A stretch of 64,000 nt of DNA from assembly GCA_026724425.1 (NCBI GenBank), contig JAIUCV010000076.1:6037501-6101500 (forward strand), read 5' to 3'. Shown here piece by piece: positions 33,201 to 42,161 of this stretch; the first letter of the stretch is position 1, and each line of letters opens with the position of its first letter. The translations under genes and the position numbers were made by a program. The notes beneath the pieces are model-generated. The model was given only the letters and a program-made list of their open reading frames with translations, was not told the DNA's origin and ran no database searches. The DNA is from Erythrophleum ivorense (lineage: Eukaryota; Streptophyta; Magnoliopsida; Fabales; Fabaceae).

Positions 33201-33545
33201 AGAGTGTATCTCAAGATGGCTATGTTGAGGGGCCCTAACAGGTCCATAGCAAAGAACAAGCTCAGTTCGCGGTTTATGGGTCCGTTCCCGGTGGTGGAGC
33301 GAGTTGGACCAGTGGCTTATCGGTTGGAGTTGCCACCGATTATGAGCGCCTTTCACAAGGTGTTTCATGTTTCTATGTTGCGGAGGTGTCTGCATCCTTC
33401 TGAGGAGTTAGTGGCTGAGATTCCAGAGGATCTTCAGCCAGATATGACAGTTCCGGCGGTCCCTGTGAGGATTCTCGAGTGGGGAGTCAAGGTTCTGCGG
33501 AACAAGAGAGTGCCATTGTTGAGAGTCTTGTGGTTCGTCGAGTGA
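30263..33545 (+). pseudogene. TEK-D pol: PR, RT, RNase H, integrase (damaged)
   Basis: TLLVGGVESHVLFDSGASNC is the aspartic protease site. RT runs from about 30860 and has FINDILVY where FIDDILVY is expected, so a catalytic Asp is now Asn. RNase H has YTDASGVGLG. A TAG (31894-31896) replaces the Trp of KIWRSYLY. Integrase HHCC is present (HPGATKIYRDLKRYYHW, CNTC). A frameshift lies near 32520-32570 and another TAG near 32624. SDRDPRF has become LGRDPRF, so a catalytic Asp is lost. A further shift lies near 32935. The last frame (32991-33545) ends LLRVLWFVE, because about 60 bp of the chromodomain are deleted. Confidence 0.9.
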
Positions 33546-33804
33546 GCTTCTTCGTCTTTGTGGTTCTAGTTGTGATAGCGTGGTGTTATGTTGTTGTTTA
33601 TGGACTTATGTATTTTCGTTTTGTGTTGTAACGAGATACATTTTCGAGTTATATGAGATGGTGTTTGCCTCATTTTTATTTTCTGGTTGGGATGTTACAA
33701 GTGTGTTGACCAGTGGGTCGTGAGACAATCTTTTCAATTATGTTTTAGACGTTTCAGAATTTTTTTCTCTAGGTGCTGTGGTGTCCCCGAATAACTCGTT
33801 GCCA

Positions 33805-33985
33805 AGAGATAGTGTTCTCTATAGAGATAGTGTTCTCTGTACGAGAGGGTCGCTACCTTAAATATAAGTGATTTGGTATGTTTACTTACTAGTGACTAGT
33901 GTGTCGCGTAGTAAGTAACGAGAGGATAGTGTTCCTCTTGGGGAGATAGTGTTCTCCTGCATGTCCTTTGGAGATAGTGTTCTCC
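33805..33985 (+). other. Array of stem-loops with TAGTGT loop (3' UTR of TEK-D)
   Basis: Five hairpins with loop TAGTGT: 33805-33820 and 33823-33838 (AGAGA/TCTCT), 33921-33938 (AGAGGA/TCCTCT), 33942-33957 and 33970-33985 (GGAGA/TCTCC). Two further hairpins follow near 34080-34120 (TGGCC/GGCCA; GTCT/AGAC), close to the equivalents in E4. The GGTCGCTACCT context matches E4, so the arrays occupy the same site. Confidence 0.75.
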
Positions 33986-34153
33986 AGCAGAGTTGAGTTA
34001 AGAGTAAAGATGTCTGGGAAACGTGTTTATGACATAGAATTAGATGTGAGTCTCGGGGATCATGTGAGGATCTCTTGTGTTTGGCCATGTGGGCCAGATT
34101 GTTGCCGTCTGTGGTAGACGTGTTGTGTTGGGATTCGAGGTCGAATCCAGTAT

Positions 34154-34166
34154 AGTGGGGGAGAAT
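34154..34166 (+). promoter_or_regulatory. Polypurine tract of TEK-D
   Basis: AGTGGGGGAGAAT immediately before the 3' LTR TGTAACATCC. Confidence 0.92.
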
Positions 34167-34640
34167 TGTAACATCCGTAAACCAAGAAGTGTGGTTTTTG
34201 TGTGGTGTCGAGCGACACCAGGGGTGGTGTCGGTCGACACCGGTCCGACGAATTGATTTCGGTCTGATTTAATTCGTTCGGTTTTGTCTGGTTTGGGTTT
34301 GGAAACCCTAAGTCGCGCGATAAATAGAGAGGAGCCGACTTTCTTTGTCGTTTTGCGAACCAGAGAGGTTGAAAAGGCGATTTTGTGAAGTTTGGAGAGT
34401 TGTGGTTCGATTTGAGGGTGTTTATGTGCTGTTCTTCATCCCTTTCATCTTCTCAATCCGTTATCAAGGTGAGTGCATGACCGTAGGCTCGCAATAAGGA
34501 GATTTGTGGAATTGGATTGTGTTCTTGGTGAAGTTTATGAGGTTTTCGTGTTGATTAGGTGTTATATTGTATTTTTGATCGAGATTGTGGTTTTGATTTC
34601 ATGTTTTGGTGTTTCTGTGTTGAAAATCGAATTGGGCGTC

Positions 34641-35401
34641 TGATATGATCCCACTTAGAATCGACACTTTCGAGAGGTAGAACGAAAGAAAACGGATAAA
34701 GATGGATTGAACGGATCGCACCAAGGTTGCGGAAGACCTCGGATATTTCCTCGATGACTTTTCCAAGATATGACACACTTGAAATCGCCACATATTGAAT
34801 CGCGAATATGACACACCTTGATTCGAATTTGACTGAAGGATATTACTCACCAACAATCGAGATTTGTTCTTCAAGATCACAAGAGAAATCACTCTCCAAA
34901 AGTTTTTTAAAAAAGGAAGTATCCCCACAATCCCACTCCATCGAAGGTTTTAAAGCTTAGAATGAATTAAAGAAAGGCAATAACTAGCACAGAAATTTAA
35001 GATAGATTGAACTGAATTTCAGATGAACTCTTGGTCTTCTTCACGTCAACCTCTCCTCTTCTTTGAACTTGGACTTGTTTTATGGGCTCTAGTGGACTAG
35101 ATGAATTGAAGTGACCCATTTGCCTCATTAAAACCTTCCTTTGGAAAACCACTTGGGAAAAAAACCAAAGGTTAGGAAAAAGAGTACAAACGAATCACCC
35201 GTTTATTAGTCCACCCAAGCAACTAAGACGGTTTTGTTCTCCGTATTTCCGAAATGCATTGTAGATGGTTGAGTTCGAGCGAGTAACATGGTGATTGCAT
35301 TACCGAGCTCCTTAGCTCTTGATCTTGTCATTGGTCCACTTGGTATTGCCAAAGCATCCTCGGCTTCAAGCTGCTTCCGTGAGATATCCATAATCACATC
35401 A
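34641..35401 (-). repeat. CRM-like element 3' LTR (761 bp)
   Basis: In element sense it starts TGATGTGATTATGG and ends GGGATCATATCA. The last 65 codons of pol (to 35206) lie inside it. Confidence 0.92.
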
Positions 35402-37977
35402 TCTCCTCCCTCTTGAAAAGGATTTGTCCTCAAATCTGGAACATCTGCAACAAAAGGAATTAAGTCAGCAACGTTAAAGCTTGAACTCACATTGTACTTA
35501 CCTTTGAGATCGAGTTGGTAAGCATTATCGTTGATCCTCTTTGTGACGCGGAATGGTCCGTCAACTCTAGGCATTAACTTAGACTTCCTCTCAGCCGGGA
35601 ATCTCTCCTTTCTGAGATGAATCCAGACTAAGTCTCCCTCTACAAAGATCATCTTGTGCCTGCCCTTATTACCCTGTTTGGCGTACATCTTTGTCTTCTC
35701 CTCAATATTGCGTTTTGCTTTCTCGTGAATCTGTTGAATGAGTTCAGCTTTCTTTTTCCCATCCAAACTTGCTCTTTCACTCAAAGGTAAGGGAGTTAGA
35801 TCCAAAGGAGATAAAGGATTGAAACCGTAAACGATTTCGAAAGGAGAAAACTTGGTGGCGGAATGCACTGATCGATTATAAGCAAATTCAACATGCGGTA
35901 AACACTCTTCCCAAGTTTTAGAGTTCTTTTTAATCAAAGCACGCAGCAAGGTAGACAAAGTTCTATTAACTACTTCCGTTTGTCCGTCATATTGGGGATG
36001 ACAAGTAGTTGAAAACAGCAACTTAGTACCTAGCTTAGACCAAAGCGTTTTCCAAAAATAACTCAAGAACTTTGTGTCCCTATCACTGACTATAGTCCTA
36101 GGCATTCCATGCAAACGAACTATCTCTTTAAAGAACACGTCAGCTATATTAGAAGCATCATCAGTTTTATGACAAGCAAGAAAATGTGCTATTTTGGAAA
36201 ATCTATCAACAACAACAAAGATCGAATCTTTTCCGGTCCTAGTTCTAGGCAATCCTAGCACAAAATCCATAGAGATTTCAGTCCAAGGTTGATCAGGAAT
36301 AGGCAACGGTGTGTACATACCTTGAGACTGTACCTTTGATTTGGCTTGTTTGCATGTGACACATCTCCCACAAATTCTTTCGACATCTCTTTTCATTAGC
36401 GGCCAGTAGAAATGCTCTTGTATCACTTTTAAGGTCTTGGCGATCCCAAAATGCCCCATTAAGCCTCCTCCATGTGCTTCTCTAACTAGCAATTCTCTCA
36501 CAGAACAATTAGGCAAACATAACCGATTTTCATAAAAAAGAAACCCATCATGCCTAAAATATTTCCCAAAAGCAAAATTTTCACACGATTTAAAAATTTC
36601 TTGAAAATCAGAATCATGTTGATAGAGATCTTTAAGGTGTTCAAATCCCAATAGTTTAGCATCCAAAGTAGAAATCAAGGCATACCTTCGAGATAAGGCA
36701 TCAGCAACTATGTTTTCTTTACCTTGTTTATACCTGATCACATAGGGAAACGTTTCGATGAATTCTACCCACCTAGCATGCCTCTTGTTGAGCTTTTGCT
36801 GACCCTTTAAATGCTTCAAGGATTCGTGGTCAGTATGAATGACAAACTCCTTTGGCCAGAGGTAGTGCTGCCATGTTTGCAATGCTCGGACAAGCGCGTA
36901 CAACTCCTTGTCGTAGGTTGGATAGTTTAAGGTAGCTCCTCCAAGCTTCTCACTGAAAAAGGCAATTGGCTTCTTCTCTTGCATCAAGACAGCTCCAATA
37001 CCTACACCAGATGCATCACACTCTATTTCAAAAGTTTTAAGAAAATTCGGTAAAGATAAAAGTGGGGCATTGGTGAGTTTATCCTTTAATGCTTGGAATG
37101 CTTCTTCTTGTGCCTTTTCCCATTTAAATCCGACATTTTTCTTGATCACTTCAGTGAGAGGAGCAGCTATGGTACTGAAGTCCTTCACAAATCTCCGATA
37201 GAATCCCGCTAGCCCATGGAAACTTCTCACTTCTCCTACGGTTTTCGGACTGGGCCATTCTCGGACAGCTCGAACCTTTTCTTCGTCTACTTTGATGCCA
37301 TCTGCACTTATGACAAAACCTAGAAACACAAGGTTACTCGTACAAAAAGTGCATTTCTTTAGATTAGCATAAAGTTTCTCTTTCCTAAGCACCATTAAAA
37401 CTGCTTCCAAATGACTAACATGCTCTTCTAAATTTTTGGTGTAAACTAAGATATCATCAAAATAAACAACAACAAAAACTCCAATGAAGCTCCTTAAAAC
37501 ATGATTCATCAACCTCATGAAAGTACTATGCGCGTTAGTTAATCCAAAGGGCATAACTAGCCATTCATACAAGCCATGCTTCGTTTTAAACGCCGTTTTC
37601 CATTCGTCACCCTCTTTCATCCTAATTTGATGGTATCCACTCTTAAGATCAATTTTCGAAAATATGTTAGAACCATGCAATTCATCTAACATATCATCTA
37701 AACGAGGAATAGGGTGACGATACTTTACAGTGATATTGTTGATAGCTCGACAATCAACACACATCCTCCAAGTCCCATCCTTCTTTGGTACAAGCAGCAC
37801 TGGCACAGCACAAGGGCTCATGCTCTCCCGTATATACCCTTTTTCCATCAGCTCACTCACTTGCCTTTGAAGCTCCTTAGTCTCTACCGGGTTGGTTCTG
37901 TATGCTGGCCGGTTAGGAAGTGAAGCTCCTGGTACAAAGTCAATCTGGTGCTCGATTCCACGCATAGGCGGCAACCC
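35206..37977 (-). CDS. CRM-like pol (RT, RNase H, integrase, C-terminal extension)
   Basis: Open frame in phase with the gag/PR frame but separated by one TAG; the first in-frame ATG after the stop is at 37974. RT has YFDDILVYT (about residue 168). RNase H starts near IECDASGVGIG. Integrase has the HHCC zinc region (about 500-540) and MDFVLGLP, SDRDTKF and DGQTEVVNRT as the D,D,E triad. The C-terminus has GPMTRSRAKELGNAI and enters the 3' LTR, as known for CRM elements, where this tail is linked to targeting of centromeric chromatin. All catalytic motifs look intact. Confidence 0.9.
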   Translation of the reverse strand, partial: GLPPMRGIEHQIDFVPGASLPNRPAYRTNPVETKELQRQVSELMEKGYIRESMSPCAVPVLLVPKKDGTWRMCVDCRAINNITVKYRHPIPRLDDMLDELHGSNIFSKIDLKSGYHQIRMKEGDEWKTAFKTKHGLYEWLVMPFGLTNAHSTFMRLMNHVLRSFIGVFVVVYFDDILVYTKNLEEHVSHLEAVLMVLRKEKLYANLKKCTFCTSNLVFLGFVISADGIKVDEEKVRAVREWPSPKTVGEVRSFHGLAGFYRRFVKDFSTIAAPLTEVIKKNVGFKWEKAQEEAFQALKDKLTNAPLLSLPNFLKTFEIECDASGVGIGAVLMQEKKPIAFFSEKLGGATLNYPTYDKELYALVRALQTWQHYLWPKEFVIHTDHESLKHLKGQQKLNKRHARWVEFIETFPYVIRYKQGKENIVADALSRRYALISTLDAKLLGFEHLKDLYQHDSDFQEIFKSCENFAFGKYFRHDGFLFYENRLCLPNCSVRELLVREAHGGGLMGHFGIAKTLKVIQEHFYWPLMKRDVERICGRCVTCKQAKSKVQSQGMYTPLPIPDQPWTEISMDFVLGLPRTRTGKDSIFVVVDRFSKIAHFLACHKTDDASNIADVFFKEIVRLHGMPRTIVSDRDTKFLSYFWKTLWSKLGTKLLFSTTCHPQYDGQTEVVNRTLSTLLRALIKKNSKTWEECLPHVEFAYNRSVHSATKFSPFEIVYGFNPLSPLDLTPLPLSERASLDGKKKAELIQQIHEKAKRNIEEKTKMYAKQGNKGRHKMIFVEGDLVWIHLRKERFPAERKSKLMPRVDGPFRVTKRINDNAYQLDLKGKYNVSSSFNVADLIPFVADVPDLRTNPFQEGGDDVIMDISRKQLEAEDALAIPSGPMTRSRAKELGNAITMLLARTQPSTMHFGNTENKTVLVAWVD

Positions 37978-39741
37978 CTAAGTGTTTTCCTCCGGGAAGA
38001 CGTCTTCAAAATCCTGCAAGACAGACGAAACCTTACTCGGCAAATCCGGTACGGGGTTAGTAAGATTCAACAAAGACTCCTTGTAAACGAATAAAAGAAC
38101 GGGTTGTTGCGAGAATAAAGCTCTCTTAACCACATTAGACCTCACAAAGAAATTTGAATGCCTCACGGGTTTACTCTCACAAGCCTTTTTCTGGGTTTTT
38201 CTCAAACTCTCGCTTTTGTTTTGAGGTGGTGTGTTTAGGGATTCTCTCACATTGGTTTCTTCCAAGGGCTTCAGCTTAAGTTGGTCTTGATGGACCTCAT
38301 ATGGCGCCAAAGGAACCAATACCGTCTTTCGGCCTTTAAACTCAAAAGAGTATCGGTTAGTAAACCCGTCATGTAAAACCCGCCGATCGAACTGCCATGG
38401 TCTCCCTAATAGTATATGGCCGGCTTCCATAGGTAAAACATCACACAGAATTTCGTCTTCATACTTGCCTATGGTTAAAGGAACCAATACTTGACTGCTC
38501 ACCGTCATTTCTCCCGCGTCATTAAGCCATTGAAGCTTAAAAGGTTTCGGATGCTTCCTAACTTCTAGGCCTAAATTTTTCACCATCGTTTCACTGGCCA
38601 CATTAGTACAGCTCCCACCATCAATAATAAGGCTGCAGACCTTACCTTGTACCAAACATCTTGTGTGAAACAAATTCTCCCGCTGCTCTTGGACAGTTTC
38701 TTTAACTTTAATACTCAAAGATCGTCTTGTTACCAATAACTCTCCAACGGCTGGTAGCTCTATGTCCTCATCTTCGGTTTCACCTTCGCTTCCCAGTTTT
38801 TCCTCCTCAGTTTCAATCTCGCCATTCTCCAATAAAACCATAGTTCTCTTGTTGGTGCACTCATTGGCGTAATGTCCTCTCCCTTGACACTTGAAACACT
38901 TAACGTCCCGACTTCTAGACGAAACAGCTACAGCTTTACCCTTGGCGTCTCCCATATTGGCGTTGGGCTGTAAATCCGGTTTCGGCTTGGTAACGATCCT
39001 ATCTTCTCGGCTGTAACTCGTTCTAGTGTTAGCCGCTCCAGCTCCATATGACAGTCTAGGAGGATTTCTTCTCTTAGTCTGCTGTTCAACCAACACAGCT
39101 TTATGAAGCATTTCTTCCAAATCGTTGTAAGTTTGAAGCTCCATCCTATCTTGAATATCACGAGCTAATCCGCTCAAAAACCTGGCCATTGTTGCCTCAA
39201 CATCTTGCTCAATGTCGGCCTTAAGCATTAGAGACTCCATCTCTTGATAATAATCCTCCACACTCTTACTTTCTTGAGTTAGACGTTTGAGCTTTTGATG
39301 CAACTCCCGATGATAGTGGCTTGGAACAAATCTTTTCCTCATCAGATTTTTCAACTCTTCCCAAGTGATTACGGGCGGCTCTCGGTTACGTCTTCGACTG
39401 GTCACAATCTGATCCCACCAATTAATTGCGTAATCATTAAACTCTGTAGCCGCTACTTGAACTTTCTTTTGCTCCGAATAATTTTGACAGTCAAACACGA
39501 GCTCAATTTTCTTCTCCCACTCCAAGTAGACATCCGGATCATTTTTCCCGTGAAATGGTGGTATCTTCAATTTAAGTCCACTGAGATTGTCTTCATTTCG
39601 ACCCCTAGCTTCTCTTACTCGTCTCGGTCTTCTTTCGCTTCGATTAGAAGCTTGGCTACCCCTGTTGTAATAATTCAGGTCATCCTCATCATCTTCTTCT
39701 TGAGGTAGTGCTCTTCTTCTTCTTCTTGCCGTATCCGGCAA
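37978..39741 (-). CDS. CRM-like gag and protease
   Basis: 587 codons from MPDTARRRRRALPQEEDDED. The capsid region has IPPFHGKNDPDVYLEWEKKI and RKRFVPSHYHRELHQKL, typical of CRM/chromovirus gag. The zinc knuckle CFKCQGRGHYANEC is at about 279-292. The protease has LIIDGGSCTNVAS at about 370. The frame ends EENT then TAG (37978-37980), directly followed in frame by GLPPMRGIEH of pol. Because CRM elements normally have one ORF, the TAG is most simply CAG mutated to TAG. It is the only lesion seen. Confidence 0.9.
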   Translation of the reverse strand: MPDTARRRRRALPQEEDDEDDLNYYNRGSQASNRSERRPRRVREARGRNEDNLSGLKLKIPPFHGKNDPDVYLEWEKKIELVFDCQNYSEQKKVQVAATEFNDYAINWWDQIVTSRRRNREPPVITWEELKNLMRKRFVPSHYHRELHQKLKRLTQESKSVEDYYQEMESLMLKADIEQDVEATMARFLSGLARDIQDRMELQTYNDLEEMLHKAVLVEQQTKRRNPPRLSYGAGAANTRTSYSREDRIVTKPKPDLQPNANMGDAKGKAVAVSSRSRDVKCFKCQGRGHYANECTNKRTMVLLENGEIETEEEKLGSEGETEDEDIELPAVGELLVTRRSLSIKVKETVQEQRENLFHTRCLVQGKVCSLIIDGGSCTNVASETMVKNLGLEVRKHPKPFKLQWLNDAGEMTVSSQVLVPLTIGKYEDEILCDVLPMEAGHILLGRPWQFDRRVLHDGFTNRYSFEFKGRKTVLVPLAPYEVHQDQLKLKPLEETNVRESLNTPPQNKSESLRKTQKKACESKPVRHSNFFVRSNVVKRALFSQQPVLLFVYKESLLNLTNPVPDLPSKVSSVLQDFEDVFPEENT

Positions 39742-40388
39742 TAGCCCTTGATTAACGGACTCTTGATAGTATGAATCCTTTCATTGACTGCACCCATTTC
39801 TTCCCTCACCATCCGCATCATTTCTACCATGAGCGTTTGCATATTCAGATTGTTACTTCCTCCTCCTTGAATTTGGTTGGTGTTCACGTCTCCTTCGCTG
39901 GAATGAATAGACATACTAAATTCGTTTCCCTGCACACTTAACAAACGTTAAGAAAACGAAAAAAATTGGTCCTCACAAGTGTTTCTCTCCTTTTAATTCT
40001 CTCAAACACTCAGCGCTCAAAATGTTCTCTCACAGTGATTTTCTCAATGGTTCGTTTGGAACAAAAACGATCAAATCGGATGAACAAATCCAACAACGCA
40101 AATTCGAATCACTTGGAAGATTTTTTTTTTTTTTTTTTTTTTTTGGAATTTCAGATAGAAAGGAAAGGAACAAGCAAATCGAATAGGAGGAATAACCCCA
40201 GAAACAAAGATTAGGCACGCTTGAATTCGTGAATTCAGATAGAAAGGAAATCTTTTTTTTTTTTTTTTTTTGAATTCGAATCGACCAATTACCCAAGCGA
40301 TTGATCTGATCACTAAAATGAATGACAAGAGAGAAAAGAAAAGTCTGAGATCAAAGATGATAGATACAAATACCGATCTCGAAAGTGA
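39742..40388 (-). other. CRM-like leader with poly-A tracts
   Basis: Between PBS and the chosen gag start. A second minus-strand ORF (39675-39944, MLSVQGNEFSMSIHSS) overlaps the gag start in another frame; its role is unclear. Two long poly-T runs on the plus strand (40122-40144, 40253-40271) each lie beside a copy of TTCAGATAGAAAGGAAA, so this is a small duplicated unit. Confidence 0.5.
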
Positions 40389-40402
40389 GCTCTGATACCA
40401 CT

Positions 40403-41161
40403 TGATATGATCCCACTTAGAATCGACACTTTCGAGAGGTAGAACGAAAGAAAACGGATAAATGGATTGAACGGATCGCACCAAGGTTGCGGAAGACCTC
40501 GGATATTTCCTCGATGACTTTTCCAAGATATGACACACTTGAAATCACCACAGATTGAATCGCGGATATGACACACCTTGATTCGAATTTGACTGAAGGA
40601 TATTACTCACCAACAATCGAGATTTGTTCTTCAAGAACACAAGAGAAATCACTCTCCAAAAGTTTAAAAAAAAAGGAAGTATCCCCACAATCCCACTCCA
40701 TCAAAGGTTTTAAAGCTTAGAATGAATTAAAGAAAGGTAATAACTAGCACAGAAATTTAAGATAGATTGAACTGAATTTCAGATGAACTCTTGGTCTTCT
40801 TCACGTCAACCTCTCCTCTTCTTTGAACTTGGACTTGTCTTGTGGGCTCTAGTGGACTAGATGAATTGAAGTGACCCATTTGCCTCATTAAAACCTTCCT
40901 TTGGAAAACCACTTGGGAAAAAAACCAAAGGTTAGGAAAAAGAGTACAAACGAATCACCCGTTTATTAGTCCACCCGAGCAACTAAGACGGTTTTGTTCT
41001 CCGTATTTCCGAAATGCATTGTAGATGATTGAGTTCGAGCGAGTAACATGGTGATTGCATTACCGAGCTCCTTAGATCTTGATCTTGTCATTGGTCCACT
41101 TGGTATTGCCAAAGCATCCTCGGCTTCAAGCTGCTTCCGTGAGATATCCATGATCACATCA
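40403..41161 (-). repeat. CRM-like element 5' LTR (759 bp)
   Basis: Near-identical copy of 34641-35401, next to the tRNA-Met PBS at 40389-40400. Confidence 0.92.
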
Positions 41162-41786
41162 GCGTCGATCGACACCAAGCTGGTGTCGGTCGACACCAAT
41201 CGGGCGATTGTCGATCAACACTGGTCCAGTTTAATCCGGTTTTCTAACGATTTGATTAAATTGATTAATTTAATGGTTTAATCCGGTTTAATTGGAATTA
41301 AGTGATTTAATTCGAGAATTAATTATTAAATAGTGAATTTAATTAATTAATTAACTTAAAAATAATTGTGGAAATTATTTAAGTGTTTAAAAATTATTAT
41401 TTAATTGTGGTAATTATTTAATAATTAAAGTGAAGCATTTTAATAATTGTGGTAATTATTAATATTATTTAAAAGTGTTGAAAATGCCTCACTAAGTATT
41501 TCTTAAATACTTATGCATCTCGTTTTCCCTAATGTGATGCAGGTAAAAAGAAAGTGTGATCGCGGAATCGGGCCGAAGAGAGGATGATAGGAATTGTTTT
41601 ATTTGTTGTGTTATTTAAATATTTGCAAACCTGGTGTTTAGGTTGCTAGTGTTTTATATTATTTTTGGAATCGAATTTGGTTGTTGATTTAAATGGTTTA
41701 ATGATTAATTATTGGAGTTTGTTTTAATTGAGTTTTCTGCACTTAATTAATTATTATAAAAAAAAAAGACTGGTTGTTTCAGCGGG

Positions 41787-42048
41787 AACACCGAGCATCG
41801 GGTGGCGAGTTGTCCTATGAAGGACACATCTCGAGAGGTTAGGGTGTGCTTCTATTGCAGAGAGCCAGGGCATATCAGATCGATGTGTCTCATGTTGCAG
41901 CAGATGTCGGTGGCGTCAGTTCAGCCGGTAGCGGCTCAGCCATTGACTCAGGTGGCGGCGGTTCAGCCGTTGGGCTAGATTGGAGCTGCGCCGTGGGTGT
42001 ACTCTTCGGCAGAGGTCGGGCAGTCTAATCAGTCCGGGAAGATCACAG
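41787..42048 (+). pseudogene. TEK-C gag, second part (zinc knuckles)
   Basis: Continues the frame broken at 27487: NTEHRVASC completes a first knuckle whose second Cys is Tyr (CFSYG), and CFYCREPGHIRSMC is a good second knuckle. A TAG at 41976-41978 follows (AVQPLG*IGAAP). The frame then reads to GKITG at the candidate intron donor. Confidence 0.8.
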
Positions 42049-42161
42049 GTAAAATCTTTAACTCAGACTTCGTAAAATTCTTAGTGTAGAATGGTTGTGG
42101 TTTGTTTCATTGATTTTTTTGTGATAGAGTTTGGGGTTCTCAACACTTATGAATTGTGTAG
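42049..42161 (+). other. Candidate gag-pol intron of TEK-C (113 bp)
   Basis: ATCACAG/GTAAAATC ... GAATTGTGTAG/GGACCTTG, the homologue of 30146-30262. If unspliced, gag terminates at a TAG inside it. Lengths differ (113 and 117 bp) while both junctions are kept. Confidence 0.5.

Larger units (their letters stand above)
34641..41161 (-). mobile_element. CRM-like Ty3/gypsy element (near complete)
   Basis: Ends TGATATGATCC and GATCACATCA; target duplication GCGTC at 34636-34640 and 41162-41166. LTRs 34641-35401 and 40403-41161 differ at about 14 sites by eye. The PBS TGGTATCAGAGC is at 40389-40400 (minus). A purine tract lies next to 35402. The gag style and a pol that continues into the LTR with a GPMTRSRAKEL motif point to the CRM (centromeric) chromovirus lineage. 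Confidence 0.9.
27488..41781 (+). mobile_element. TEK-D: Tekay-like chromovirus inserted in TEK-C gag
   Basis: 5' LTR 27488-28627, PBS, gag, pol, stem-loop array, polypurine tract, and 3' LTR 34167-34640 plus 41162-41781, the latter interrupted by the CRM element. Flanks are ACGGG (27483-27487) and GCGGG (41782-41786), a target duplication with one mismatch, and the TEK-C reading frame resumes exactly after it. Confidence 0.93.
34167..41781 (+). repeat. 3' LTR of TEK-D, split by the CRM element
   Basis: 34167-34640 and 41162-41781. It matches the 5' LTR, but 28 bp around GGCCTGTAGGCGGGG are deleted near 41486. The break is in the GCGTCGATCGACACC palindrome. Confidence 0.92.

Noticed and set aside
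40030..40538. Overlapping Phe/Lys-rich minus-strand ORFs near the CRM 5' LTR
   Set aside because: They read through poly-A tracts and LTR/leader sequence with no domain; the real gag frame starts at 39741.
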